64,000 nucleotides of DNA, from the NCBI GenBank assembly GCA_934098745.1, contig CAKOPG010000005.1, forward strand, positions 1 to 64,000, written 5' to 3'. The translations under genes and the position numbers were made by a program. Positions 36,344-45,364 of the stretch are shown here, piece after piece; position 1 is the stretch's first letter, and each line of letters opens with the position of its first letter. A model generated the notes under the pieces. The model saw only the letters and a program-made list of their open reading frames with translations, was not told where the DNA came from and did not search any database. The stretch comes from an uncultured Bacilli bacterium (lineage in GTDB: Bacteria; Bacillota_I; Bacilli_A; RF39; UBA660).

Positions 36344-36970
36344 TCATTCCTTTAACATCTTCCGACACTCTTTATATTTTGGATAATATTTACCCACTAA
36401 ACACCAAAAATCCTCACTATGATTAGGATGAATAAAATGACTTAGTTCATGTACAATAACATAATCTAAACAACTTATATCATACTTAGACAATTCTGAA
36501 TTTAAAGTAACATTATGATTTTTAATATTACATACTCCCCATCTACTAGTCATCTTTCTAATCTTTAAATTAGGTTTTGGTATCTTTTCTTCAAAAATAT
36601 TATACCAATACATTAGTCTCTCTAAATATATTCTATTAATTTCCTTACTAATATATTTATCAAGTGTCTTCTTATCCTTAACATATATCTTATTATCACT
36701 AATAGACATATCATTAAATCCATACACTATATCATAACCCTTACCAAAATAATAAAAATTATTCTTCTTCTCTTGTTTCTTACTATCAAGATTTATCATT
36801 CTTATAATACTATCTTTATTATCATTAATAAGTTTTAAAATACTCCTTTTACTAGTAAGATAATTAGTAGTTACTACTATTTTACCATCTTTAACTCTAA
36901 TATAAGTATTTCGATTATTCTTCTTAATTATATCAACACTATATACATTTCCTAAAAGTTCTATCTCCAT
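36344..36970 (-). CDS. YgjP/DUF45-type zinc metallopeptidase
   Basis: 208 aa, soluble. The C-terminal zinc site is VIVHELSHFIHPNHSEDFW, with HELSH and a downstream His, and the preceding RKMTSRWGVCN is the family signature. The N-terminal half is a beta domain (VYSVDIIKKNNRNTYIRV). This family is common next to restriction or stress genes, but here it lies between LemA and DUF2207. Its substrate is unknown. Confidence 0.87.
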   Translation of the reverse strand: MEIELLGNVYSVDIIKKNNRNTYIRVKDGKIVVTTNYLTSKRSILKLINDNKDSIIRMINLDSKKQEKKNNFYYFGKGYDIVYGFNDMSISDNKIYVKDKKTLDKYISKEINRIYLERLMYWYNIFEEKIPKPNLKIRKMTSRWGVCNIKNHNVTLNSELSKYDISCLDYVIVHELSHFIHPNHSEDFWCLVGKYYPKYKECRKMLKE

Positions 36971-36984
36971 TTTATTCCCCCTAA

Positions 36985-37006
36985 AGAAAAAGACTACAAA
37001 AGTCTA
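36985..37006 (-). terminator. Weak terminator between lemA and the peptidase gene
   Basis: AGACT and AGTCT with a 5-nt loop, followed by TTTTTCTTT on the minus strand. The short stem probably allows partial read-through. Confidence 0.5.
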
Positions 37007-37010
37007 AATC

Positions 37011-37574
37011 CTAAAATTTTACTTTTGGTGTCTCTTTTTCTTTTTCATCAATCTTAAAGTATTCAAACTTATTAAACTTAAACATATTAGCTACAATATT
37101 AGATGGGAACATTTCAACAAGATTGTTATATCCCATAGCTGAGTCATTATAAAATTGTCTAGCATAAGTAATCTTATCTTCCGTATCTTTAAGATCTTTT
37201 TGTAAAGACATAAAATTCTCATTAGCCTTAAGTTCTGGATAAGCTTCAGATAAAGCAAATAACTTATTTAAAGCACCTGTAAGTTGATTATTCGCATCAA
37301 TCTTATCATTAACAGATACCGCACTAACAGCCTTATTTCTAGCTTCAATAACCGCTGTTAAAGTACCCTCTTCATGCTTTGCATATCCCTTAACTGTCTC
37401 TACTAAATTCGGTATTAAATCAGCTCTTCTTTTCAACTGAACATCGATTTGACTAAATTGATTATTTACTTTATTTCTAGCATTTACTAACTTATTATAT
37501 ACACCGATAACATAAAAAGCCAAAAGAACTAATATACCAACGATTACAATTATTACAATTGTACCAGTATTCAT
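37011..37574 (-). CDS. lemA: LemA family protein
   Basis: 187 aa. One N-terminal membrane helix (about 4-25), then a helical bundle with the family motif YNKLVNARNKVNNQFSQIDVQLKRRADLIPNLVETVKGYA and later ARQFYNDSAMGYN and FPSNIVA. The position of LemA is membrane-anchored with a long coiled region; its function is not established. AGGAGGATGATG precedes the ATG. It is the first gene of the operon. Confidence 0.92.
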   Translation of the reverse strand: MNTGTIVIIVIVGILVLLAFYVIGVYNKLVNARNKVNNQFSQIDVQLKRRADLIPNLVETVKGYAKHEEGTLTAVIEARNKAVSAVSVNDKIDANNQLTGALNKLFALSEAYPELKANENFMSLQKDLKDTEDKITYARQFYNDSAMGYNNLVEMFPSNIVANMFKFNKFEYFKIDEKEKETPKVKF

Positions 37575-37666
37575 AACATCATCCTCCTAAAATAATTATA
37601 TAACACTTTTTTTCATTTTACTAGTATTTTTATCTCTTTTTTGTAAATATTATTATTGGTGATAAA

Positions 37667-37891
37667 ATGGAAAATATAGATATTAGAAAATATATCATCG
37701 ATAATTTTAAAGATGATAATGAAGAAAAAATCAAAGATTCTATAGAAACAACAATTAAATTTAAAGATGAAGATGCTTTAATTGGTTTAGGTGTCCTATT
37801 CGAAATATTATGGGAAAGCCTAAATGAAGAAGAAAAAAAGGATAATTTAACTAAAATCAGAAATAGTATTAAAAATTTAGCTACCAACTAG
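37667..37891 (+). CDS. sspI: SspI-like small acid-soluble spore protein
   Basis: 74 aa. The pattern IDIRKYIIDNFKDDNEEKI, then GLGVLFEILWESLNEEEKKDNL, closely follows the Bacillus SspI consensus (two helices, GLGVLFEVIW core). SspI accumulates in the forespore. GGTGAT precedes the ATG, and a terminator overlaps the stop. No other sporulation gene is in the window. Either the organism sporulates or this is a retained relic; the sequence is intact. Confidence 0.82.
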   Translation: MENIDIRKYIIDNFKDDNEEKIKDSIETTIKFKDEDALIGLGVLFEILWESLNEEEKKDNLTKIRNSIKNLATN

Positions 37892-37904
37892 CTATTTTTT
37901 TTAT
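37878..37904 (+). terminator. Terminator of the sspI-like gene
   Basis: TAGCTA-CCAAC-TAGCTA followed by TTTTTTTTATT. The stem begins within the last codons. Confidence 0.7.
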
Positions 37905-37925
37905 TATTTATTCATATACTTAAAT

Positions 37926-38603
37926 ATGAAAAAAATTTATATAATTATTATTATTTTATTATTATTAATTATCCTCTTATTATATCCTAAGAAAAATAAT
38001 CTTAAAATTACTTATCAAGATAATTTTACCAAAATGAATACCATTAATAAAACTAATAGAACTAAAATAAATATATATATTCCTATAACTAAATATCAAA
38101 AATTAAATCATGAAATAAAAAAGACTGTTGATAATTATTTAGATGAATTTAATAAAGAATCTCTTGATTCTCCACCTACAATAGATACATATAATACTCT
38201 ATATATCCTATATGATGAATATTATTATAAAGAATATATCTCTATTGTTTTATATATTGAAAAATTTACTGGTGGAGCCCATCCTAATCATACTATTAAA
38301 ACGATTATCTATAATAAAGAAACCAATAATTTTATAACTATTGACAACCTTATTGAAGATAATCCTAATATTTTAAATAATCTATCTACTATTTCAAGAG
38401 AAACACTCTTAAATAATCCTAAATTTAAAGATAATCTAGTCAAAGATATGCTATATACTGGAACTAGTCCCAATAAAGAAAACTTTACCAATATAGCATA
38501 CACTCCTAATGGTCTTAATGTTTACTTTGATTATTATCAAATAGCCCCTTATTATTATGGTTATAGTGAAATATTAATTCCCTATGATAAACTAAATTTA
38601 TAA
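37926..38603 (+). CDS. Membrane-anchored DUF3298/RsiV-like protein
   Basis: 225 aa: an N-terminal membrane helix (about 3-20), then an outer domain of DUF4163 plus DUF3298 type. The signature is FTGGAHPNHT (about 117-126), and later NFTNIAYTPNGLNVYFDYYQIAPY. The same domains occur in the anti-sigma factor RsiV (lysozyme binding) and the deacetylase PdaC; no deacetylase domain is present and no sigma-factor gene is adjacent. No good ribosome site is visible before the ATG. The stop codon meets the palindromic repeat of the next cassette. Confidence 0.8.
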   Translation: MKKIYIIIIILLLLIILLLYPKKNNLKITYQDNFTKMNTINKTNRTKINIYIPITKYQKLNHEIKKTVDNYLDEFNKESLDSPPTIDTYNTLYILYDEYYYKEYISIVLYIEKFTGGAHPNHTIKTIIYNKETNNFITIDNLIEDNPNILNNLSTISRETLLNNPKFKDNLVKDMLYTGTSPNKENFTNIAYTPNGLNVYFDYYQIAPYYYGYSEILIPYDKLNL

Positions 38604-38630
38604 TTATCCCACTGGGACTAACGTAATATA
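38603..38630 (+). repeat. Short palindromic repeat, site 3 (3' of surface gene D)
   Basis: ATTATCCCACTGGGACTAAC followed by GTAATATA. Compared with sites 2 and 4 the centre changes from TAA or CAA to ACT, but the TCCC/GGGA stem is kept. It begins at the last base of the upstream gene and ends 7 nt from the stop of the surface gene on the minus strand. Confidence 0.72.
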
Positions 38631-38637
38631 AAGATTT

Positions 38638-39309
38638 TTAATTTTGTAATACTTCAGCATGAACATATCCTGAAAATGGTAAAGCTGTATAAGTATCATC
38701 AGTTATATAACCATCTTGCCAAATAAATATATAATATGTAACTACTGTTTGCGTTATACTAAAATCACTATATATAGAAATATCATTTCCTATATCTGTT
38801 TGTGTTATATATCCTTTTTTTAACGGTGTTCCGGTAGCTGTAGCATTATCGTATACAGCATACTTAATACCAGTTCCATTACTAACCCAACTGCCACCAG
38901 CTGACGTACAAGCACTTTGCTCTGTTTTATCATTTATTGTTTCTAAAGTTGTAGCATTTTCACAATGTTCTGCTACTGTTTTAAGCAAATCAACTGAAGT
39001 CGTATCATCTATATGAACATATAAATTACCTGTTCCTGTTATATTACAGCTATTATCTATTGCTAAAGAAACCGTTCCATTAAGTCCACCTAAAGCATTC
39101 TTTGAAGGAAATAAAGTTCCTGTAATGTTTTTAGATGTCCCATCACTATTTACAATACTATAATTAATATTAAAACATTCTACCTTTGTATTATAATTAC
39201 CATTAGTTACCGTAGCTGAAAAAGTTAAAAAAGCATATGTTCCTCCAGCTATAGCAAGTAACACTAAAAAAACTATTAAAATTACTATTCTTATCTTCTT
39301 ATTTTTCAT
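38638..39309 (-). CDS. Surface protein D, small SipW-type signal protein
   Basis: 223 aa. A hydrophobic start ends LAIAGGTYAFLTFSATVTNG, a TasA/camelysin-like signal. The rest is a beta-rich outer domain with Cys in VECFNI, NSCNIT, EHCENA and SACTSAG. It ends SGYVHAEVLQN, like camelysin-type single-domain proteins. It has no C-terminal lectin-like module. It shares the 3' palindromic repeat with genes A and C but has no invertible element upstream; a poor promoter may lie at about 39330-39355. Confidence 0.75.
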   Translation of the reverse strand: MKNKKIRIVILIVFLVLLAIAGGTYAFLTFSATVTNGNYNTKVECFNINYSIVNSDGTSKNITGTLFPSKNALGGLNGTVSLAIDNSCNITGTGNLYVHIDDTTSVDLLKTVAEHCENATTLETINDKTEQSACTSAGGSWVSNGTGIKYAVYDNATATGTPLKKGYITQTDIGNDISIYSDFSITQTVVTYYIFIWQDGYITDDTYTALPFSGYVHAEVLQN

Positions 39310-39400
39310 CTTAACACCATATCCTCTATACCAAAGATACCATATCTAGTTAATATTTTCAACTAATTTAAAAAAATTTACATTTTTTTTAAATTTATAC

Positions 39401-39429
39401 TTGACAAAAAATATCACTTCGTTTAATAT
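39401..39429 (+). promoter_or_regulatory. Promoter of the leader RNA upstream of the PBP gene
   Basis: TTGACA (39401-39406), 17-nt spacer, TAATAT (39424-39429). Transcription would start near 39436 and enter a structured leader. Confidence 0.72.
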
Positions 39430-39435
39430 ATTAAC

Positions 39436-39541
39436 TACCAATTCAAATTTCTTAGGCGAATTGGTGCTAGTATCACACTAGCCAACCCCTTTTTATTCTT
39501 TTTGGGAGGCTGTTACCTTAGGGGGTCAGCCTCTTTTTTTG
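39436..39541 (+). ncRNA. Structured leader or small RNA ending in a terminator
   Basis: About 105 nt with three hairpins: CCAATTC/GAATTGG enclosing TCTTAGGC; TGCTAGT/ACTAGCC; and GAGGCTG/CAGCCTC followed by TTTTTTT (39506-39541). The GAATTGG and GCTAGT elements abut, and ACCCC at about 39484 could pair with GGGGGT inside the terminator loop, suggesting alternative folds. It is either a free small RNA or an attenuator for the penicillin-binding-protein gene that starts 49 nt downstream. I do not recognise a known riboswitch. Confidence 0.6.
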
Positions 39542-39589
39542 TTGATAATATTTTTTTTATTTATGAATACACTTAAATGAGGGAATATT

Positions 39590-41497
39590 ATGTTTAACAA
39601 ACACATTCATAAAAGAATTAAAATTATTTTTTTAATAGTACTTTTTTGTTTTATTTTAATAATCTGTAAAGTTTTTTACATTCAAGTAATTGACTATGAT
39701 AAATTATCAAATTTAGCTAGTAATCTTTGGAGTAGAAATTTAACAATTGGCGCTAATAGAGGAAAAATATTAACAAGTGATAATGTAACTATCGCCGATA
39801 ATATAACTACCGTATCATTAGTAGTTATACCTAACCAAATAAAAGATAAAGAAGCTGTTATTAAAGATTTAGCTAAAATATTAAATACTGAAGAAAGTAA
39901 AATAAGTGAACATGTCAACAAGCATTCATCCATTGAAATCATTCATCCGGAAGGAAGACAATTACCCTTTGATATAGCTGATAAAATAAATTCTCTTAAT
40001 TATGAAGGCGTTTATCTTTTAAAAGAGGGAAAAAGATATTACCCATATGATAATTTATTTTCTCACTCTCTCGGATACGTTGGTATTGATAATCAAGGAC
40101 TATCCGGCTTAGAATTAAAATATGATGAATATTTAACTGGTAAAAGTGGTGCTATTAAATATTTCTCCGATGCTAAAGGTAATAAACTAGATAAAAGTAA
40201 TGTCTATGTTGAACCAACTAGTGGATTAGATCTTTATTTAACTATTGACTACGATATTCAATCATCGGTTGAAAGAGAATTAAATAATGTCATGGAAAAA
40301 TATAATGCCGATGGAGCTTGGGCTATTGTAATGAACCCCAATAACGGAGAAATTTTAGCCATTGCCTCTAAACCAGATTTTAATCCTACCAACTACAAAG
40401 ATTACAGTATTGAAGTCATCAACCGTAACCATGCCATCTGGGCCACCTATGAACCCGGTTCTACATTCAAAATAATTACTCTAGCTGCTTCCGTTGAAGA
40501 AAAAACTGTTGATTTATTAACTGATACATTTCATGATAGTGGTAGTGTCAATGTTGAAGGAGCTCGTATAAAATGTTGGCGTCATGGTGGCCATGGTACC
40601 CAAACATATCTTCAAGTAGTTCAAAATTCCTGCAACCCCGGCTTCGTATCCCTTGGTAATAAATTAGGTAAAGAAAGACTATTCAAATATATCAATAATT
40701 TTGGCTTTGGTACCAAAACCGGTATCGATCTAAATGGTGAAGCTAATGGTATTTTATTTAATCTAAATAATGTCGGTCCTGTCGAACTTGCTACCACTGC
40801 TTTTGGCCAAGGTATAAGTGTTACTGCCATTCAACAAATAACTGCCGTTTCTGCTGTTATTAATGGTGGAACTCTTTATAAACCATATGTTGTAAAAAGA
40901 ATCGTCGAACCAAATTCAAAAGAAATAATTAAAGAAACTAAACCACAAGTTATAAGAAAAGTAATTAGTAATGAAACAAGTGAAACCGTTCGTATGGCTC
41001 TAGAAACTGTCGTAGCATATGGAACCGGAAGAAATGCCTATATTGAAGGATATCGTGTAGGCGGTAAAACCGGTACAGCTCAAAAAGTAAAAAATGGCGT
41101 TTATTTATCTGGTAATTATATCTTATCATTTATTGGTTTCTTACCCGCCGATAACCCACAAGCCGTCGTATATGTTGCTATCGATAATCCCAAAGGAATC
41201 ACCCAGTATGGAGGAACCGTATCCGCTCCTATTGCTAAAAATATCATGTTAGATATCATCGAAAAATTAAAAATTTCTCCCTCTAATGATACCCTTGAAA
41301 AAGTTTATAATTGGTATGATACAAAATATGCCAAAGTTCCTAATGTTATTGGTCTAGAATTAAATGAAGCTAAAAAGCAACTAAAAAGTTTCAATGTCAA
41401 CTATGCTGGTAATGGTAATATTATTAAATCAATCTCTCCAAGTCCTAATACAATTATTCCCGAAAATAGTACTATTAAAGTCCTTCTTAGTAATTGA
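39590..41497 (+). CDS. Class B penicillin-binding protein (FtsI/SpoVD type) with PASTA domain
   Basis: 635 aa: a short cytoplasmic tail, one membrane helix (about 10-30), a dimerisation domain (AxxRGxI-like GANRGKI, about 57), a transpeptidase domain with STFK (about 290), SCN in QNSCNPGF and KTGTAQ (about 493), and one C-terminal PASTA domain (AKVPNVIGL...). It cross-links septal or sporulation-specific peptidoglycan. FtsI and SpoVD cannot be separated here. GAGGG precedes the ATG. The downstream mraY and ftsW make this a reduced division and cell-wall cluster. Confidence 0.9.
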   Translation: MFNKHIHKRIKIIFLIVLFCFILIICKVFYIQVIDYDKLSNLASNLWSRNLTIGANRGKILTSDNVTIADNITTVSLVVIPNQIKDKEAVIKDLAKILNTEESKISEHVNKHSSIEIIHPEGRQLPFDIADKINSLNYEGVYLLKEGKRYYPYDNLFSHSLGYVGIDNQGLSGLELKYDEYLTGKSGAIKYFSDAKGNKLDKSNVYVEPTSGLDLYLTIDYDIQSSVERELNNVMEKYNADGAWAIVMNPNNGEILAIASKPDFNPTNYKDYSIEVINRNHAIWATYEPGSTFKIITLAASVEEKTVDLLTDTFHDSGSVNVEGARIKCWRHGGHGTQTYLQVVQNSCNPGFVSLGNKLGKERLFKYINNFGFGTKTGIDLNGEANGILFNLNNVGPVELATTAFGQGISVTAIQQITAVSAVINGGTLYKPYVVKRIVEPNSKEIIKETKPQVIRKVISNETSETVRMALETVVAYGTGRNAYIEGYRVGGKTGTAQKVKNGVYLSGNYILSFIGFLPADNPQAVVYVAIDNPKGITQYGGTVSAPIAKNIMLDIIEKLKISPSNDTLEKVYNWYDTKYAKVPNVIGLELNEAKKQLKSFNVNYAGNGNIIKSISPSPNTIIPENSTIKVLLSN

Positions 41498-41576
41498 CAA
41501 TAACATGTAAAGTAACTTATATTTAGAAAATATATAAATATTTTATGATATAATATCTATGAAAAGGAAGTGGATT

Positions 41577-42569
41577 ATGCTAACTTTAACAAAATCATTA
41601 TTTGCCATGATGATTGGTTTCCTACTATCAACCGCCTTTGGTTTAGTAGCTATTCCATTATTAAAAAAGATTAAAGCCGGCCAACGTATAAATATCTATG
41701 TTGAAAGTCATTTGCGTAAATCTGGTACTCCTACCATGGGAGGATTAATCTTTATCATACCAACCATCATTACTACAATTATATTGATTCTAACAGATAA
41801 AATAGAATTTTCTGTCAACTTATTAATTGTCATGTTTGTCTTTATATCATATAGTTTAATCGGCTTTCTAGATGATTACTTAAGTATTAAAAAGAATCAA
41901 AATAAAGGATTAACACAAATACAAAAATTAATTCTACAATTTATCGTAGCCCTAATATTTTATGTCTTATACCGTAAATATACCAATGCCAATTCTGTCT
42001 TAGAAATAACTCTCTTACATATCAAATGGAATCTTGATTGGTTTTATGGAATTTTTATCTTACTATTATTAGTAGGTTCATCTAATGCTGTTAACCTAAC
42101 AGACGGCCTAGATGGTTTAGCCGGTGGCTTGTCAGCTATTTCATTCCTAGCCTTTGGCTTAATATCATGGGGTTCCTACTGGATAGAAGGTTATCAAGAC
42201 ATGGGTATCTTTTGTTTCATTTTAGTAGGTTCTATCATGGGATTTCTGGTCTATAATACCAACCCTGCCAAAGTATTTATGGGCGATACTGGTAGTCTAA
42301 CCTTAGGTGCTACCCTTGCTACTATTGCTATTCTTACAAACCATGAATTATCATTAGCCGTAATAGGTGGTGTTTTTGTAATTGAAACATTAACGGTTAT
42401 AATTCAAATAACTTCTGTTGTCTTATTCAAGAAAAAAGTATTTCTAATGACCCCAATTCACCATCACTTTGAAAGACTCGGATGGCGTGAATCAGATATA
42501 GTTAAACTATTCTGGATAATCGGTTTCGTTCTTTGCCTACTTGCCTTAATATATGGCGTATGGCTATAA
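41577..42569 (+). CDS. mraY: Phospho-MurNAc-pentapeptide translocase
   Basis: About 330 aa, ten helices. Family motifs are GTPTMGG-like SGTPTMGG, FLDDYLSIKKNQNKGL, NLTDGLDGLAGG, FMGDTGSLTLGA and MTPIHHHFE. It makes lipid I from undecaprenyl phosphate. The ATG at 41577 has AAGGAAGTG upstream; an in-frame ATG at 41559 lacks one. A TATAAT box at about 41549 suggests its own promoter, and a terminator follows, so it is not strictly in one operon with ftsW. Confidence 0.95.
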   Translation: MLTLTKSLFAMMIGFLLSTAFGLVAIPLLKKIKAGQRINIYVESHLRKSGTPTMGGLIFIIPTIITTIILILTDKIEFSVNLLIVMFVFISYSLIGFLDDYLSIKKNQNKGLTQIQKLILQFIVALIFYVLYRKYTNANSVLEITLLHIKWNLDWFYGIFILLLLVGSSNAVNLTDGLDGLAGGLSAISFLAFGLISWGSYWIEGYQDMGIFCFILVGSIMGFLVYNTNPAKVFMGDTGSLTLGATLATIAILTNHELSLAVIGGVFVIETLTVIIQITSVVLFKKKVFLMTPIHHHFERLGWRESDIVKLFWIIGFVLCLLALIYGVWL

Positions 42570-42595
42570 AAATCTGTTATACAGATTTTTTTTAT
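42567..42595 (+). terminator. Terminator of mraY
   Basis: AAAATCTGT-TAT-ACAGATTTT then TTTTT, starting at the stop codon. Confidence 0.8.
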
Positions 42596-42641
42596 TTATA
42601 ATATCTAATTTTCTTTCATATACTTTAATAAGGTTGATACT

Positions 42642-43724
42642 ATGAAAAAAATTGATAAAATTCTTCTTCTATCTGTTATTATTCTATCTTTATTTGGATT
42701 ATTAATGATATACTCCTCTTCCAATATTTGGGCTCAATATAAATTTAATGATCCCTATAAATATCTAAAATCTCAAAGTATATTCTTAATCCTTGGATAC
42801 TTTATAATATATATATTTTCTAAAATAGATTACCCCATATATAAAAAATATAGTAATACTATTTTAATTATTTGTTTATCACTCCTTATATTAGTCTTAA
42901 TACCGGGAATAGGATCCGTTAGAAATGGTTCTCGTAGTTGGTTTGGAATAGGATCTTTTGGCATACAACCAAGTGAATTTGCTAAACTAGGCTTAATTAT
43001 CTTTACCTCTAAATACCTCTCTAATAATAAAATTAAAAATATTAAAACATCAGTTCTTCCCATTTTAACCATTGTTATTTTAATATTTGGTCTTATTATG
43101 CTTCAACCAGATTTTGGTACTGGTGTTATCCTTGTCATAACTATTGTTGCATTACTCTTCATATCTGGAGTTAATATGAGTTTCTTTGTCAAAATAGGTT
43201 TAGTTGGATTAATTGGTATAGTTATCTTAGTAATTATTGCTCCATATCGTTTACAAAGAATAACTTCCTTCTTAAATCCTTGGAATGACCCCTTGGGAAG
43301 TGGATTTCAAATTATTCAGTCATTATATGCTATTGGACCGGGTGGACTTCTAGGCATGGGTTTAGGTAACTCTATTCAAAAACATTTCTATCTACCAGAA
43401 CCCCAAACAGATTTTATCTTTTCTATTATTAGTGAAGAATTAGGTTTTGCTGGAGTATTAATTATTTCATTACTATTTATAACAATCATTTATAGAGGCA
43501 TAACTATCTCTTTAAAACAAGAAGATAAATTCGCTAAATATTTAGCCTTTGGCATATCCTTTAGTTTTGCCTTTCAAACTATTCTTAATCTAATGGTTGT
43601 TGTAGGTCTTATCCCTGTTACAGGAGTAACTCTTCCTTTCTTATCATATGGTGGATCCAGTCTCTTAGTATCTATGACATCCATTGGTATTCTTATAAAT
43701 ATTTCTAAATATAACTCTAAGTAA
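42642..43724 (+). CDS. ftsW: SEDS-family peptidoglycan glycosyltransferase (FtsW/SpoVE/RodA)
   Basis: 360 aa, ten helices. Landmarks are IYSSSNIWA, IQPSEFAKL, MLQPDFGTG, FQIIQSLYAIGPGGLLGMGLG with the catalytic-loop region, PEPQTDFIFSIISEELGF, and VTGVTLPFLSYGG near the end. It polymerises lipid II with a partner class B penicillin-binding protein, most simply the one at 39590. FtsW and SpoVE cannot be distinguished from sequence alone. A terminator follows immediately. Confidence 0.9.
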   Translation: MKKIDKILLLSVIILSLFGLLMIYSSSNIWAQYKFNDPYKYLKSQSIFLILGYFIIYIFSKIDYPIYKKYSNTILIICLSLLILVLIPGIGSVRNGSRSWFGIGSFGIQPSEFAKLGLIIFTSKYLSNNKIKNIKTSVLPILTIVILIFGLIMLQPDFGTGVILVITIVALLFISGVNMSFFVKIGLVGLIGIVILVIIAPYRLQRITSFLNPWNDPLGSGFQIIQSLYAIGPGGLLGMGLGNSIQKHFYLPEPQTDFIFSIISEELGFAGVLIISLLFITIIYRGITISLKQEDKFAKYLAFGISFSFAFQTILNLMVVVGLIPVTGVTLPFLSYGGSSLLVSMTSIGILINISKYNSK

Positions 43725-43750
43725 AAATACCGTCTTAACGGTATTTTATT
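43725..43750 (+). terminator. Terminator of ftsW
   Basis: AATACCGT-CTTA-ACGGTATT followed by TTATT. The palindromic repeat of the next cassette begins in its T-run. Confidence 0.75.
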
Positions 43751-43775
43751 ATCCCCAAGGGACTGACGTAAGATA
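43748..43775 (+). repeat. Short palindromic repeat, site 4 (3' of surface gene C)
   Basis: ATTATCCCCAAGGGACTGAC followed by GTAAGATA. It keeps the TCCC/GGGA stem with loop CAA. It abuts the ftsW terminator on one side and ends 10 nt from the surface-gene stop on the other, as at sites 2 and 3. Confidence 0.75.
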
Positions 43776-43785
43776 AATTATATTA

Positions 43786-45348
43786 TTAAGCAATTGTATA
43801 TGGATTGCTCCTTGTACCAGTTCCCTCTAATTTAATATTTTGTTTAAGATATACTACTGGCTGAACCCCATACACATTATCTACACGATAATCTGCCGGA
43901 TAATTAGTACCAACACGACCATTGCTACCCACAAAAAATACCGTATGTATATAACTTGAAAATGGAGAAATAGTAAATCGTGAGTTAGATGAATTAAATA
44001 ACCATGAATTACTTGGTTTAGCTCCTTGATCCGTATAACAAACATTCATATTATTATAACACGTATCATCAACACCATTTGCAAATGTATAGCTATAATC
44101 TGATGGATACATTAATCCGACATATCCATCCCAGTTTAACTCTCTATTTGTTGGAACTGTAGTTCCTCTTTCTACAGTATACCAATCACTCGCTCCTTTG
44201 GTAGTATTATTCGTTCCTCCCAAATAATATGTTACTTCATCTATTTGCGATAATGCCTCATTATTTAATGTCCATGTATTTTTTTTACAACTATATGCTG
44301 TTGCCCTAGCTGCAATACTTGCAGGCTTACACCCAATTTGATACATTATATACCCATTAGCACCTTTTATATAATTTCCATCTAAAGTATATCCCGTTTT
44401 TAGCTTATATGTTGTTGGGTTTAACATATACATTAATTGTGAATCTGTCCAATCATTTGAACCAGAATCACCCGTTGATGAACCAACCGCAAGAGTTTTA
44501 TAATCAAAATACATACTACCAATAGATGCATCTTTTATTATTTTTATTCTTCCATCAAATACTCCAATCATTCGCCATACTTCATTATTATATGTTATAT
44601 AATTATTAGGCACATTTCCGATATATCTATAATCTGTTAAAGCCTCTGTTTGCTCTGTTGCTTCATGAGAAAATGTCCACATTTCACCTTTTTCAGTATC
44701 CGTTGCTTCAGTATACGTCAACGTACTCGGATTAGCTTTTTCTATAAGTTTCTGCGCATTTAATAACAACTTATCAGCACAACTTCCATTTAACGATAGA
44801 CTAAATGTTTGGTTCATTGTCTCACTACTAGTTTCTTTAGCATCTAACCATATCCATAAATAATACGTATCCACAGTCGTAGATGTATAATCTTTTACAT
44901 TTAATAAATTTATTTTATCTCCAACTGTTTTGCCCTTAAAATTACCAGATGAAATAACTCCTAAAGTATTACTAGTACTATTCGTTGTAAAAGCATACAT
45001 AAAATTATCACTATTAGTTAAACCCGTTCCTATATCTTTTATATCTAACCATAAATCCAGATAAATAGTTTTACCACTCTTAGTAATTGTTGGGGTAACT
45101 TTTACTTCCCTTTTTATATAATTACCAGTTGTACTACTACTTACTGTGGTAGGTATTAACGTTACATCATCTGGTGTTATATTACCTCCACCATCAGCCG
45201 CACATCTAAAATCACTTGTTACTGTAAATACGACATTAGTCTTCTCGCTTTCAGATGTTTGCCAAGATAAATAGGCAAAAGTACTACCTACAATTATAAG
45301 TATCAATGATAATACCACTAAAATAATAGTCATTCTTTTACTTTTCAT
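43786..45348 (-). CDS. Surface protein C: TasA/camelysin-like N-terminus, different C-terminus
   Basis: About 520 aa. The signal and N-terminal domain (ending IVGSTFAYLSWQTSE, then VVFTVTSDF and CAADGGGNIT) match protein A almost residue for residue to about 200. The C-terminal half is unrelated: YRYIGNVPNNYITYNNEVWRMIG and the end GVQPVVYLKQNIKLEGTGT with SNPYTI recall DUF6273-like surface modules. So the same front module carries different tips. The ATG at 45348 has GGAGG 5 nt upstream. It is the one gene whose invertible-element promoter points into it (on state). Confidence 0.82.
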   Translation of the reverse strand: MKSKRMTIILVVLSLILIIVGSTFAYLSWQTSESEKTNVVFTVTSDFRCAADGGGNITPDDVTLIPTTVSSSTTGNYIKREVKVTPTITKSGKTIYLDLWLDIKDIGTGLTNSDNFMYAFTTNSTSNTLGVISSGNFKGKTVGDKINLLNVKDYTSTTVDTYYLWIWLDAKETSSETMNQTFSLSLNGSCADKLLLNAQKLIEKANPSTLTYTEATDTEKGEMWTFSHEATEQTEALTDYRYIGNVPNNYITYNNEVWRMIGVFDGRIKIIKDASIGSMYFDYKTLAVGSSTGDSGSNDWTDSQLMYMLNPTTYKLKTGYTLDGNYIKGANGYIMYQIGCKPASIAARATAYSCKKNTWTLNNEALSQIDEVTYYLGGTNNTTKGASDWYTVERGTTVPTNRELNWDGYVGLMYPSDYSYTFANGVDDTCYNNMNVCYTDQGAKPSNSWLFNSSNSRFTISPFSSYIHTVFFVGSNGRVGTNYPADYRVDNVYGVQPVVYLKQNIKLEGTGTRSNPYTIA

Positions 45349-45364
45349 AATTTCCTCCATTATA

